Source: Companilactobacillus halodurans | GTDB taxonomy: Bacteria; Bacillota; Bacilli; Lactobacillales; Lactobacillaceae | DNA length: 64,000 nt | Assembly: GCF_009600985.1 (NCBI RefSeq) | Contig: NZ_VDFP01000004.1 | Location: forward strand, 62,001-126,000 | Direction of reading: 5' to 3' | Part shown: piece after piece, positions 55,493 through 64,000 of the stretch | Numbering within the stretch: position 1 is the stretch's first letter | How the letters are laid out: the number at the start of each line of letters is the position of its first letter | Notes under the pieces: model-generated | What the model was told of the DNA's origin: nothing | Seen by the model: only the letters and a program-made list of their open reading frames with translations | The model's database searches: none | Made by a program: the position numbers and the translations under genes

Positions 55493-56752
55493 CTATTCTG
55501 CTTTACTTGCAGCTTGTCTATTTTTAATTAAAGCTTTGTTATTAAACGTTAATGCGGCTACAAATGCGATTCCTGCAGCAAATACTAAGAATAAAAATGC
55601 TACAGAATACGAACCGCCAAAAATTTGGACTAAGTAACCTATTAATAAAGGTGCAATAAATCCAGCAAGTTGCCCACCAAAATTTACAATTCCAACGGAT
55701 GATCCATAAGCTTTTTTAGAAATTAAAATGGCAAAAAAAGCAAAACTACTGCTGAATGCGATTGATTTAAAGAAATAAGTGGCAATTTCAAAAGTAATGA
55801 TGGCACTTAAACTCTTTGAAGAGTACATTCCATACATAAAAACAGTTGCTAACAAACTAGCCAGAGCAATCAACCATTTTTCTCGATGATTGAATAATTT
55901 TGACATGATCCAACCACTGAGAATTGCACCTAGACCTGCAGCTAATGAAGGCAATGGAACTAACCAGGCGATACCAGCAAGATTAATATGGCGTGCTTGT
56001 AACAAATATGTAGGCATCCAAGAATCAAGACCTTTAGTTACCATACTTAGTCCAAAGACAACAACGAAAAATTGCCAAATCAAACGGTTTTTTAAGACAC
56101 TAGACCAATCTATCTTAGTCTTACTTTTGATTGTAGAATCATTTTTATAATGAACATTTCTCAGAATTAAGAAATAAGAAATAACAAAGACAATTCCCAA
56201 AATACCCATAACGTGGAAAGTACTTCTCCAACCAAAGTTAGCCATTATTGGAGCAATTAACAATGGTGCAATGGCTGCTCCAATATAATTTGAAGATACA
56301 ATTCCTGAGGTATAACCTGAACGTTTTTCATAAGAAACTGATTCTGAAATTTGTTTCAAACTTGCAGAAGGAAAGGCTCCTTCACCAATTCCAAACAAAA
56401 TTCTAATAAACAGCAATGATACTAATGACCAAGCAAATCCAGTAAAGATTGTAAAAACTGACCAAATACTGATGGCAAATAAGATTGTTTTCTTAGTCCC
56501 AAATTTATCTGTTAACCAACCTCCTGGGATTTGCATTAATGCATAACTGAAAAAGAAAGCACTTGAAACAACACCTAATGTCGTAGTACTCAAGTTAAAA
56601 TCTGTTCCAATATACGACAAAGCAATATTGATTGCCGAACGATCGATAAAACAAATAACATAGGCTACATATAGCAATGCAAAAGTAACCCTTGGTTTTA
56701 GATTTGTACGCTGTGCTACTGATTTATTTTCACTTGTATAACTCTCTTCCAT
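55493..56752 (-). CDS. MFS transporter, anion:cation symporter (ACS)-like
   Basis: 419 residues, 12 membrane segments. FIDRSAINIALSYIGTDFNL and GGWLTDKFGTKKTI (the MFS loop 2-3 motif) plus RILFGIGEGAFPSASLKQIS are typical of ACS-family carriers for organic anions such as sugar acids, pantothenate or N-acyl amino acids. Lies between the M20 hydrolase and the racemase with 10-16 base gaps, so it should import their substrate. GGAGG ribosome binding site. Confidence 0.9.
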   Translation of the reverse strand: MEESYTSENKSVAQRTNLKPRVTFALLYVAYVICFIDRSAINIALSYIGTDFNLSTTTLGVVSSAFFFSYALMQIPGGWLTDKFGTKKTILFAISIWSVFTIFTGFAWSLVSLLFIRILFGIGEGAFPSASLKQISESVSYEKRSGYTSGIVSSNYIGAAIAPLLIAPIMANFGWRSTFHVMGILGIVFVISYFLILRNVHYKNDSTIKSKTKIDWSSVLKNRLIWQFFVVVFGLSMVTKGLDSWMPTYLLQARHINLAGIAWLVPLPSLAAGLGAILSGWIMSKLFNHREKWLIALASLLATVFMYGMYSSKSLSAIITFEIATYFFKSIAFSSSFAFFAILISKKAYGSSVGIVNFGGQLAGFIAPLLIGYLVQIFGGSYSVAFLFLVFAAGIAFVAALTFNNKALIKNRQAASKAE

Positions 56753-56768
56753 AATTAATTTCCTCCAA

Positions 56769-58115
56769 TTAACCTTGGTTTAATAACTCATAACTAATTC
56801 TCACTCCATCAAAAAAAGCTTTTTGTGTTAAATTCTCATTTATATCATGATTATGTTGATCATAATTGGCATATGGCACTGTAAATACTGGAACCTTTAA
56901 AATATCTTTCCAAACATAATTAGGTACCGTGCCTGGCATAATTGGTTCAATGTGTACTCCCCCAGAACCTTGTTGAATCGCTTTACTTATCCAAGCAATT
57001 TGTTTTTTGTCAGCAATCGTATGTTCAGGTGGTATAGCTCCCAAATATTCAAGCTTTAACGATCCATCAGCTAATTCTTTACAATAAACAGTTTCTAAAT
57101 CATTTTTAATTTCTGAAATAGATTGATTTCCCACCAAACGACAGTCGACTTTAATACTTGCTTGGTGAGGAATAATCGTCTTAATTCCTTTATCCATATA
57201 TCCAGATTTAACGCTTAAAAAATTAAAAGTTGGCTTAAACATCAAATTTTGATAATATGCTTCCTTATCCAAAGGCAATCGTTTGATACCAGATTGTTTT
57301 TGGATTTTTTCTTTGTCATAAGGCAGATCATTTATCCAAGATTGCTCTTGAACGTTGGGCTTTTCCACTCCGTTATAGAAATGTTCCAATTTAACCTTTC
57401 CAGTTTTGTAATCATAGATTTTATCCAGATATTTCAAAAGTTGAACAAAGGGATTATCCATGACATTTCCCAAATTTCCAGAATGATTGTCTCGAGAACC
57501 TGTCTCACAGATCAACTCGAAAGCAAATAAACCACGATTACCCATTCTCAATACGTGCGTTCCATCAGCGGAAAAGGATCCATCGACAACGACAGCCATA
57601 TCGATATCACTCAACTCAGTAGAAGCAATGTGTTTTAAAGTTGGTCGCAAATTCTTACTGCCTTGCTCCTCTTCTCCTTCAATTAACAAAGTAATATCAA
57701 ATGGAAACTCTTTATGAATACAACGGTATGTATATAACCCGAGGATTTGAGCCATCAATTGACCTTTGTTATCTCCTACTCCTCTCGAAAAAAATCTATT
57801 TTCGGATTTAGTTAACTTAAACGGATCAGAACTCCATTTAGATAAATCTCCAGGATTCATAACATCATAATGTCCATAAAATAAAACATTTTTTGATTTT
57901 TTACCTTTCAGAGAGGCCAAAATAATGGGATTACCCTCAGTCTTAATAATTTCAACTTTTGCCCCAAGCAAGTCCTGCAACAAACTTTGCAAGAACTCCA
58001 CTGTTTCCTCAATTCCTTCTCCAGTTGCACTGATACTCTTTAGAGAAATAAATTCTTCCAAAAACTTTTCAAAATCAGCCCTGTGGTTTAAAATAAATAA
58101 ATCTCTATCACTCAT
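56769..58115 (-). CDS. M20-family metallohydrolase (N-acylamino-acid deacylase/dipeptidase-like)
   Basis: 448 residues, two-zinc M20 peptidase. Metal ligands: His in FYGHYDVMNPG, Asp in SRGVGDNKGQLM, catalytic Glu-Glu in IEGEEEQGSKN, Asp in VVVDGSFS, late His in YDQHNHDINEN. The dimerisation insert carries GSRDNHSGNLGNVMDNP. Members include ArgE/DapE, carnosinase and acylamino acid deacylases; neighbours suggest an N-acyl amino acid or blocked dipeptide. First gene of the three-gene operon. AGGAGG ribosome binding site. Confidence 0.9.
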   Translation of the reverse strand: MSDRDLFILNHRADFEKFLEEFISLKSISATGEGIEETVEFLQSLLQDLLGAKVEIIKTEGNPIILASLKGKKSKNVLFYGHYDVMNPGDLSKWSSDPFKLTKSENRFFSRGVGDNKGQLMAQILGLYTYRCIHKEFPFDITLLIEGEEEQGSKNLRPTLKHIASTELSDIDMAVVVDGSFSADGTHVLRMGNRGLFAFELICETGSRDNHSGNLGNVMDNPFVQLLKYLDKIYDYKTGKVKLEHFYNGVEKPNVQEQSWINDLPYDKEKIQKQSGIKRLPLDKEAYYQNLMFKPTFNFLSVKSGYMDKGIKTIIPHQASIKVDCRLVGNQSISEIKNDLETVYCKELADGSLKLEYLGAIPPEHTIADKKQIAWISKAIQQGSGGVHIEPIMPGTVPNYVWKDILKVPVFTVPYANYDQHNHDINENLTQKAFFDGVRISYELLNQG

Positions 58116-58165
58116 TTTGACCCTCCTTTTTAATTTTTTTCTAATCTTTTCGGCTGTTGTTCTAG

Positions 58166-58197
58166 ATACTATTTCATTTATCCATATTTGTGAAATA
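58166..58197. promoter_or_regulatory. Divergent control region of M20-MFS-racemase operon and lysR
   Basis: TATTTCA (58170-58176) and TGAAATA (58191-58197) form a LysR-type inverted repeat with a 14-base centre. On the minus strand it overlaps a promoter, TTCACA, 17 bases, TAGTAT (58166-58171). A TATACT at 58214-58219 may serve lysR. Confidence 0.55.
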
Positions 58198-58248
58198 CAA
58201 AAAATGATATGGACTATACTAAAAATGTTATGAAAGTTGGTGAATCAC

Positions 58249-59127
58249 TTGAGACTGTTACAATTACGATATTTTTCCATGGTTGCAAAAACCGAAAACG
58301 TTTCTAGGTCTGCCCGTATTCTGCATATTTCACAACCTTCATTGAGCCGCGCATTGAATGAGCTGGAAACCGAATTGAATGTTAAATTATTTGTAAGAAA
58401 TGGTCATTCATTAAAATTAAATGAGAATGGTTTAATTTTCAAAAAATATGTCAATCATGCTTTAAAAATCATTGACGAATCAGTTATTGAATTAAAGAGA
58501 AAAAATGACGCGCAAAAAGACAAAGTAACTTTTCGATTCGAAAAATCATCTCCATTGATTCCTAATATCATCCACCAATTAAAACAAGAATTACCTCACA
58601 TCCAAGTTGACTTAATTCAAAATGGTTTGGAAAATGACAGCTTGGCTCACTATGATTTCGAATTTAGTACTCATAAAATTAATGGCAATGTTAACGAATT
58701 ACTATTGACTGAAGAAATCATGGTCGGAGTCAATTATCAAAATCCTTTGGCCAACAATAAAGAAATCACTTTAAAAGAAGTCAAAAATAACCCTATAATT
58801 TTGACTACGCCTAGTCCCTTAAGAACTAGTATTGAATCCTTCTTTCAATCTCAAGATGTGATTCTAACCCCAGCTTTTGTTACTGGAGACCATTACACTC
58901 TAAAGGGCCTTTTAGATGAGAATATTGGTATAAGTTTTATTCCCACCGTTTCTTGGAATAACATTGAAGATCCGAAGATAAAGCTGATTCATCTTTCACC
59001 AAAAAAATTACAAAGAGAAATCTATTTGAGCTATCCTATTAGTTCGAGTCAAAATCCTTTTAATAAAAAAGTAATTACATTGATAAAAATGTATTTTGCT
59101 CAAATGAAAAAACAAAGTAATCTATAA
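58249..59127 (+). CDS. LysR-family regulator
   Basis: 292 residues. N-terminal winged helix LQLRYFSMVAKTENVSRSAR ... ISQPSLSRALNELETELNV, then a substrate-binding-protein-like effector domain (about 90-290). No ATG near the start: TTG 58249 gives MRLLQLRYF, the normal LysR beginning; TTG 58237 or GTG 58240 are alternatives. Divergent from the M20-MFS-racemase operon with a shared palindrome, so it most likely activates that operon in response to its substrate (inference). Confidence 0.9.
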   Translation: MRLLQLRYFSMVAKTENVSRSARILHISQPSLSRALNELETELNVKLFVRNGHSLKLNENGLIFKKYVNHALKIIDESVIELKRKNDAQKDKVTFRFEKSSPLIPNIIHQLKQELPHIQVDLIQNGLENDSLAHYDFEFSTHKINGNVNELLLTEEIMVGVNYQNPLANNKEITLKEVKNNPIILTTPSPLRTSIESFFQSQDVILTPAFVTGDHYTLKGLLDENIGISFIPTVSWNNIEDPKIKLIHLSPKKLQREIYLSYPISSSQNPFNKKVITLIKMYFAQMKKQSNL

Positions 59128-59139
59128 TTTGAGATAAAA

Positions 59140-59178
59140 AAGAAGGTATTCAAAATATATTATTTTGAATATCTTCTT
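59140..59178 (-). terminator. Hairpin between lysR and pcp with T run on the minus strand
   Basis: An 18-base arm (59140-59157 with 59161-59178), three-base loop. The T6 tract follows only on the minus strand, although both flanking genes are on plus. Confidence 0.45.
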
Positions 59179-59200
59179 AAATATTGGAGAGTATATAGCA

Positions 59201-59848
59201 ATGAAAATTTTAGTAACAGGCTTTGATCCTTTTGATACGGACAAAATTAATCCAGCTATCGAGGCTGTTAAGAAATTACCCGATGAGATTTCTGGAGCTG
59301 AGATTATCAAATTAGAAATCCCAACAATATTTTATAAATGTGCACAAGTTGTTCATCAAGCAATTCTTGATAATGACCCCGATTATGTCTTAAGCATCGG
59401 TCAAGCTGGCGGACGTTATGCTTTAACGCCAGAACGCGTGGCCATCAATTTCGATGATGGTCGTATTGCTGACAACAGTGGCTTCCAACCTTTAGAACAA
59501 CCGATTCAGTCTGATGGTCAAAATGCTTATTTCACACAATTACCAGTTAAAGCTATGGTTCAATCAATCCAAAAGGCTGGTCTTCCAAGTCACGTTTCAA
59601 CTACTGCTGGTACTTTTGTCTGCAATCACATCATGTACCAAGTTCAATATATGATTGATCAAGAATTTCACAACCTAAAAGCTGGTTTCATACACATTCC
59701 CTTCTTGCCTGAACAAACGATAAACCGTCCAAATACACCTAGTCTCAGTTTAGATGATGACGTCAAAGGCATTACGGCAGCAATAAAAGCAATCGTTGTT
59801 CAAGATGGCAAAGGCGATATCAAAGTAACTGGTGGCAATTTAAACTAA
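59201..59848 (+). CDS. pcp: Pyroglutamyl-peptidase I
   Basis: 215 residues from ATG 59201 (GGAG 11 bases before). Removes N-terminal pyroglutamate from peptides. Begins [17 protein letters not shown], the family start; the catalytic Cys is in [12 protein letters not shown], the His in [10 protein letters not shown] and Glu in the ERVAINFDD neighbourhood. Cytoplasmic. Downstream of lysR on the same strand; its role, freeing blocked amino acids, suits the N-acylamino-acid cluster next door. Confidence 0.93.
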   Translation: MKILVTGFDPFDTDKINPAIEAVKKLPDEISGAEIIKLEIPTIFYKCAQVVHQAILDNDPDYVLSIGQAGGRYALTPERVAINFDDGRIADNSGFQPLEQPIQSDGQNAYFTQLPVKAMVQSIQKAGLPSHVSTTAGTFVCNHIMYQVQYMIDQEFHNLKAGFIHIPFLPEQTINRPNTPSLSLDDDVKGITAAIKAIVVQDGKGDIKVTGGNLN

Positions 59849-59914
59849 ATTGTCATTTTTTTATACAGTGTTATAATTTTTAGCGTTATAACGCTTAAGA
59901 AATGAGGATTATAA

Positions 59915-60796
59915 ATGTCTGAAACTCAATCGACTGTTTCAAGCCAAGTTACAGAGGCCATGCAGTGGCAAATCAAACATACTAAAAAACAAATTGAATC
60001 GCTTAATAAAGCTATCACAAGAATTGGCGACGTCGACCAACTAAAAACTAAAGGTTCGCTATTAAAAGCCTATGCTAAAGAAGTTGACGTTAAAAAGGGT
60101 TATGTTGTGCTACCAGATTATCAAAACTCAGATAAAGAAATTACTATCTATCTTGATGTGAAAAAATCTGTCATCGAAAACGCTGAATTATACTTTCATC
60201 AATATCATCGCGACGTTCGTGGACTAAAAACCATCCAAAAGAATTTGCAAAAGGCTCAAGATAACCTTCTAAAACAACAAACTCGTCAAAAAAACTTTGA
60301 TCCAACAGATTTAAAACAAGCTGAAACTATCAAACAACAATTGATTGCTGAAGATGCCTTCAAGACTAAAGTTCTGCATTCTTCTAAAGCACCTGAACCA
60401 GCTCATCCTAGACGCTTTTATACGACCGACAATGTCCTAGTTGAAATTGGCAAAAATAGCGACCAAAATGACCATTTAACATTAACGGCTAATAAAGATT
60501 ATTACTGGATGCATGTCAGTGAATTAGCTGGTTCTCACGTCGTCATTCACAGCACGAATCCAAGTAAACAGACTCTTAAAGAAGCGGCTGTTTTGACAGC
60601 GTATTACAGTAAAGGTCGTGGCTTGAAACAAGTTCCTGTCGATGTTTTAAAAGTTAGCCAATTATTTAAACCAAAAAATGCTAAATCGGGTTTAGTTCTC
60701 TTCACCGGTAAATCGCAAACTATAACCGTTGATTCTGATGAAAAATTAGTTCAAAAATTATCTGAAAACAACAAAAACGCCACTAATTCAAACTAG
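59915..60796 (+). CDS. NFACT-R domain protein lacking NFACT-N (short RqcH-like)
   Basis: 293 residues. The region 160-260 matches the NFACT-R (DUF814) RNA-binding domain: VLVEIGKNSDQNDHLTL, WMHVSELAGSHVVIHS, LKEAAVLTAYYSKGRG and VPVDVLKVSQLFKP. Ahead of it is a helical segment (about 95-160) including ENAELYFHQYHRDVRG, like the coiled coil of RqcH. The NFACT-N and HhH domains of full RqcH/FpbA (about 560 residues) are missing; the protein starts at a normal ATG with GAGG, so it is not a truncation at this locus. Could bind 50S/tRNA or be an adhesin-like paralogue. Confidence 0.75.
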   Translation: MSETQSTVSSQVTEAMQWQIKHTKKQIESLNKAITRIGDVDQLKTKGSLLKAYAKEVDVKKGYVVLPDYQNSDKEITIYLDVKKSVIENAELYFHQYHRDVRGLKTIQKNLQKAQDNLLKQQTRQKNFDPTDLKQAETIKQQLIAEDAFKTKVLHSSKAPEPAHPRRFYTTDNVLVEIGKNSDQNDHLTLTANKDYYWMHVSELAGSHVVIHSTNPSKQTLKEAAVLTAYYSKGRGLKQVPVDVLKVSQLFKPKNAKSGLVLFTGKSQTITVDSDEKLVQKLSENNKNATNSN

Positions 60797-60846
60797 AATT
60801 AGCAGCGTAAACGCGAAATATAACATAATTTTTTTCCGCTTAAACC

Positions 60847-60890
60847 AAATAATCCAAGGTAATCAAAATCGATTGCCTTGGATTATTTAT
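60847..60890. terminator. Bidirectional terminator (NFACT-R gene / small membrane protein)
   Basis: AAATAATCCAAGG with CCTTGGATTATTT and an AATC/GATT inner arm; T-rich on plus. Confidence 0.85.
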
Positions 60891-60937
60891 TTTAATGCTC
60901 GAAAGCTTGCCATGGTATATCTCGCTTTCGTTTTTGT

Positions 60938-61201
60938 TTATTCATAGTACTTGTTAATGACTCTTTGATGGTAAAGGTCATTTCCCTGTCCCCAAAAAAT
61001 AAAGCTTAGTGAAACATAAATAATAGCTAAAATAATATTAAATACGGTAAATGCCGTGTGCTTTGTAACCATTAATCCAATTATAAAAAATATTGATAAC
61101 AATGGTTCAATTATGCCTAACCAAGCATGTGAATTATTGGCTAAGACATACTTTTCAAGGATTAAGGAGGCAATTGACCCTATAACAAAAATAATACCCA
61201 T
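60938..61201 (-). CDS. Small membrane protein, three helices
   Basis: 87 residues with hydrophobic segments at about 2-21, 30-46 and 52-71, ending with the polar QGNDLYHQRVINKYYE. GGGGG ribosome binding site nine bases before the ATG. Family not recognised; single gene between a terminator and a divergent glycosylase gene. Confidence 0.65.
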   Translation of the reverse strand: MGIIFVIGSIASLILEKYVLANNSHAWLGIIEPLLSIFFIIGLMVTKHTAFTVFNIILAIIYVSLSFIFWGQGNDLYHQRVINKYYE

Positions 61202-61352
61202 AATTACACCCCCATAATTAATCAGCGGTTATTATATTAGCACAAATATTTTTCTGAAATAATCTAAAAAGACTATGAAAACGTATCCAATATTTAATTC
61301 AACAAAATTTTGATATTATGTTGGATAATATTACCGAGGAGGACCAAATATT

Positions 61353-61979
61353 TTGTACAAACAAATCACTATTTATGATTTATTAGATATATTGCATGAC
61401 AAATTAGGCGAGCAAAATTGGTGGCCCGCAAGAAACGCTGAGGAAATGTTAAGTGGAATGATTCTGATTCAAAACACTAATTCAAAAAGCGTTGCCAAAT
61501 CATTGGATAATTTGAATCAGGTAACTCAATTCAACGTCGACAAAATGCTACAAATTCCAGAATTAAAATTACAGGAACTGATTCAACCCAGTGGATTTTT
61601 CAAAAATAAAGCCATTTATTTACGTTCCTTATTAACCGCCTATCGTGATAAATTTTCTGACTGGGAAAAACTCCCCACAAATTTATTGAGAAAGAACTTA
61701 CTAGCGTTAAAGGGAGTTGGCAACGAAACTGCTGATGTATTGTTACTATATTATTTCCACCGGCCAACTTTTGTCTCTGACAATTACGCCATGAAACTCT
61801 TTACTCAATTGCACAGTTTCACCGACCATCCTAGCTACATGCAACTAAAAAAAGCTGTTCAAAAAGATTTTGATTTCACATCAAAACAAGCTGAAGAATT
61901 GCATGCTTTGATCGATGAATTTGGCAAATTGAAAAGCGACTTCTTTAAAGATTATCAATTACTCCTGCCAATATTCTAA
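61353..61979 (+). CDS. HhH-GPD DNA glycosylase (short endonuclease III-like)
   Basis: 208 residues. MLSGMILIQNTNSKSVAKSL, helix-hairpin-helix LLALKGVGNETADVLLLYYF, and FVSDNYAMKLF with the catalytic Asp. The Lys that gives endonuclease III its lyase activity (hairpin position GxGxKTA) is Glu here, and the C-terminal Cys cluster for the iron-sulfur centre is absent. So probably a monofunctional base-excision glycosylase of the 3-methyladenine/MutY-like side. It begins with TTG, ten bases after GAGGAGG. Confidence 0.85.
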   Translation: MYKQITIYDLLDILHDKLGEQNWWPARNAEEMLSGMILIQNTNSKSVAKSLDNLNQVTQFNVDKMLQIPELKLQELIQPSGFFKNKAIYLRSLLTAYRDKFSDWEKLPTNLLRKNLLALKGVGNETADVLLLYYFHRPTFVSDNYAMKLFTQLHSFTDHPSYMQLKKAVQKDFDFTSKQAEELHALIDEFGKLKSDFFKDYQLLLPIF

Positions 61980-62058
61980 AGACTCAGACGTTGCGTAATT
62001 GGTGGCGCTGTCATATCATTTATTTGATTAGTTAATTTGTAATTGAAAGGATGATAGT

Positions 62059-63051
62059 ATGTATAAAGCTTCAGATAATCGTTACAAAGAAAATAATGTT
62101 CGCCATGCTGGCAAAACTGGTTTGATGTTGCCACCTATTTCATTAGGACTCTGGCATCATTTCAGTAGCAGCGACCCATTAGCTGACAGAAGGAAATTGA
62201 TTTTGCACGCTTTTGACAAGGGAGTCTTCCACTTTGACAATGCCAATCATTACGGAGACGGCGATGTTGGTAGTTCCGAAGAATTACTTGGTCAAATTCT
62301 AAAAACGGATTTAAAACCTTATCGTGATGAATTAGTTATTTCAACTAAAGTTGGCTATGAAATACACGATGGCCCTTACGGAATTGGAACTTCTCGTAAG
62401 TCAATCTTGCAAGGTATCGACGATTCATTGACTCGCTTAAATCTTGATTATGTCGACATCTATTACGCTCACCGTTATGACGACGCTACGCCAATTGAAG
62501 AAACCGTTCGAGCTCTTGACGATGTAGTCAAATCTGGTAAAGCCTTGTACGTCGGTGTTTCTAATTTTGAAGTTCCACAGATGAAGCAAGCTCTAGAAAT
62601 GTTCAAAAAACTTGGGACACCATTTGTCTTAGATCAAATGAGTATGAATTTACTCAATGATCACGTTGAAAGCAGTGGTTTAAGAGATTTATTAAAAGAC
62701 AACGGTGCTGGAGCAATTGCTTATGGTCCTTTATGTGAAGGTTTGTTGTCTGACCGTTATCTCAACGGAATTTCAGATAGTTACAGCATCCACCCTACCA
62801 ATAAAGATTTATTGAAAGATGGAAAAGATGCACTTGTTAAAAAATTAAATGATTTAAACGAAATTGCTCAAAATCGTTCACAAACACTCAGTCAAATGTC
62901 ATTAGCATGGTTATTAAGAGACCCCATAGTTGCCAGTGTCATCATTGGTACTACTAATATCGATCACTTAGATGATAATCTTAAAGCCTTAGATAACCTT
63001 GAATTCAGTGATGATGAAGTTTCAGCAATTGAAAAAATTATTAAAAAATAA
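62059..63051 (+). CDS. Aldo/keto reductase (YghZ/Kv-beta type)
   Basis: 330 residues, NADPH-dependent (beta/alpha)8 barrel. Catalytic tetrad: Asp in FHFDNANHYG, Tyr in the same segment, Lys in ISTKVGYE and His in IYYAHRYDD. LDYVDIYYAHR and GVSNFEVPQMKQAL are family motifs. SLGLWHHF and VGSSEELLGQIL point to the L-glyceraldehyde-3-phosphate reductase branch (YghZ). AAAGGA ribosome binding site. Single gene, ends at a shared terminator. Confidence 0.92.
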   Translation: MYKASDNRYKENNVRHAGKTGLMLPPISLGLWHHFSSSDPLADRRKLILHAFDKGVFHFDNANHYGDGDVGSSEELLGQILKTDLKPYRDELVISTKVGYEIHDGPYGIGTSRKSILQGIDDSLTRLNLDYVDIYYAHRYDDATPIEETVRALDDVVKSGKALYVGVSNFEVPQMKQALEMFKKLGTPFVLDQMSMNLLNDHVESSGLRDLLKDNGAGAIAYGPLCEGLLSDRYLNGISDSYSIHPTNKDLLKDGKDALVKKLNDLNEIAQNRSQTLSQMSLAWLLRDPIVASVIIGTTNIDHLDDNLKALDNLEFSDDEVSAIEKIIKK

Positions 63052-63059
63052 GTTACTAA

Positions 63060-63100
63060 AATAACGCCAAAATGCCGAAGCATTTTGACGTTATTTTTTT
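63060..63100. terminator. Bidirectional terminator (aldo/keto reductase / gamma-lyase)
   Basis: AATAACG-CAAAATGC pairs with GCATTTTG-CGTTATT, loop CGAA, T runs on both strands. Confidence 0.9.
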
Positions 63101-63106
63101 GCATTC

Positions 63107-64000
63107 TTATTGATAAAAGGTCTCATTAACAGCTTGTGTGATTGCAACCTGAACATGAGCGTAAGATAATCCACCTTGAATGTAAAGTGAATATGGAGGT
63201 CTGATTGGACCATCTGATGATAGTTCAATTGTTGAACCTTCGACGAAACTTCCTGAAGCCATGACGACGTCATCTTCATAACCATCTTGATGGCTAGGAA
63301 TTGGGTCGACGAATGAATTCATTGGTGAAAAGTGTTGAATAGCCGCACAGAATTTTACCATTGGATCAGGATCACCAAAGGAAACGGTTTGAACAATATC
63401 GGTTCTTGGTGCATCCCATTTTGGTGAAACATTCATTCCCATTTCTTCACATAAAGCAGCTGTAAAGACCATACCTTTTAGAGCTTCGCCAGTTGTGTGA
63501 GCGGCCATGAAAAATCCTTGGTAGAAGTCACGCAAGTAACCCCAAGTAGCGCCCTCGCCTTTACCAGCGCCAGGAACGGTCAGTCTGGAACCTGCACCGT
63601 CAACTAAATCTTCACGTCCAACAATGTAAGCACCACTCTTAACTAAGCCAGCTCCGGCATTCTTGTAGAGCGACCCGGCCATAATGTCAGCTCCATAAAA
63701 AGTTGGTTCTTCTTTTTCGGAAAATTCACCGTAACAGTTATCAATGAAGACATTGACATCTGGTCGTAATTCTTTAACAAATTTAATCATCTCAGCAATT
63801 TTTTCAACCATGAAACTATCGCGAACCGCATAGCCACGTGAACGTTGAATTGCTACGACCTTGATAGAATCGTCGTTCACCAAGGCTTTTTTGGCATTCT
63901 CATAATCAACTGAACCATCATCTAATAATTCTGTTGTTTTAAAGTTAATGCCATATTCTTTCATATTGCCACGTTTATTTCCAGCTAGACCAATGACTTC
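63107..64000 (-). CDS. Methionine gamma-lyase-like PLP protein (YnbB family), C-terminal part
   Basis: The visible 298 codons lack the N-terminus: the frame stays open through 64000 (…VIGLAGNKRGN before the Met at 63964), so the gene continues past the window. It matches PF06838 (YnbB, often labelled aluminium-resistance protein): VFIDNCYGEF, PLP-lysine in MAGSLYKNAGAGLV, GAYIVGRED, and ending SYAHVQVAITQAVNETFYQ. A cystathionine-lyase-like fold enzyme; often next to glnR/glnA in lactobacilli, which cannot be checked here. Confidence 0.9.
   Translation of the reverse strand, partial: EVIGLAGNKRGNMKEYGINFKTTELLDDGSVDYENAKKALVNDDSIKVVAIQRSRGYAVRDSFMVEKIAEMIKFVKELRPDVNVFIDNCYGEFSEKEEPTFYGADIMAGSLYKNAGAGLVKSGAYIVGREDLVDGAGSRLTVPGAGKGEGATWGYLRDFYQGFFMAAHTTGEALKGMVFTAALCEEMGMNVSPKWDAPRTDIVQTVSFGDPDPMVKFCAAIQHFSPMNSFVDPIPSHQDGYEDDVVMASGSFVEGSTIELSSDGPIRPPYSLYIQGGLSYAHVQVAITQAVNETFYQ

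Overview
The window is 64 kb of low-GC Gram-positive chromosome, most probably from a Lactobacillaceae species. The Companilactobacillus (farciminis/alimentarius) group is my best guess, from gene content only: paired L-2-hydroxyisocaproate dehydrogenases, an F-type D-Ala-D-Ala ligase, many PTS sugar systems, WxL-like surface proteins, cre sites and strong GGAGG ribosome binding sites. I see no rRNA, tRNA, CRISPR array, transposase or phage module, so this looks like ordinary chromosome rich in sugar-uptake operons.

Layout. 0-5 kb: a beta-glucoside operon on the minus strand (antiterminator licT, PTS IIBCA, 6-phospho-beta-glucosidase) with a cre site and two RAT/terminator switches. 5-16 kb: a DUF2975/XRE pair, a DXS-like thiamine enzyme with an altered sugar-phosphate site, PRPP synthetase, YueI, a UDG-like hypothetical protein, a hydrolase, an amidotransferase, a glycosyltransferase and a phosphatase. 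15-21 kb: a zinc-ribbon membrane protein and two paralogous secreted proteins with WxL-like ends, bordered by two non-coding stretches that look like structured RNAs. 21-32 kb: glycerophosphodiesterase, a solo nagA, then an eight-gene amino-sugar operon (GntR regulator, mannose-family PTS IIB-IIC-IID-IIA, an unrecognised glycosidase-like protein, AgaS-type isomerase, second nagA). 32-36 kb: two L-HicDH genes, ddl and a secreted DUF1002 protein.

36-48 kb: a P-type cation ATPase split by a one-base frameshift; a second mannose-family PTS operon ending in a GH13 alpha-glucosidase, controlled by a LevR-type activator through a near-perfect sigma-54 promoter; RNase HI; and an alpha/beta hydrolase interrupted by an in-frame TGA. 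48-54 kb: a YhgE/Pip membrane protein that appears to start at AUC, a small unknown protein, a zinc metallopeptidase, cardiolipin synthase and a TauE/SafE-type permease. 54-60 kb: an N-acylamino-acid racemase-like enzyme, MFS transporter and M20 deacylase divergent from a LysR regulator, followed by pyroglutamyl peptidase and a protein carrying the NFACT-R region without NFACT-N. 61-64 kb: a short HhH-GPD glycosylase, an aldo/keto reductase and the 3' part of a methionine gamma-lyase-like gene running off the window.

How it fits together: three PTS operons use three different controls: antitermination plus CcpA for beta-glucosides, a GntR repressor for amino sugars, and sigma-54/LevR for an isomaltose-type sugar. 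The amino-sugar genes feed NagA and AgaS. The 54-60 kb cluster looks built to import and deacylate or racemise N-blocked amino acids.
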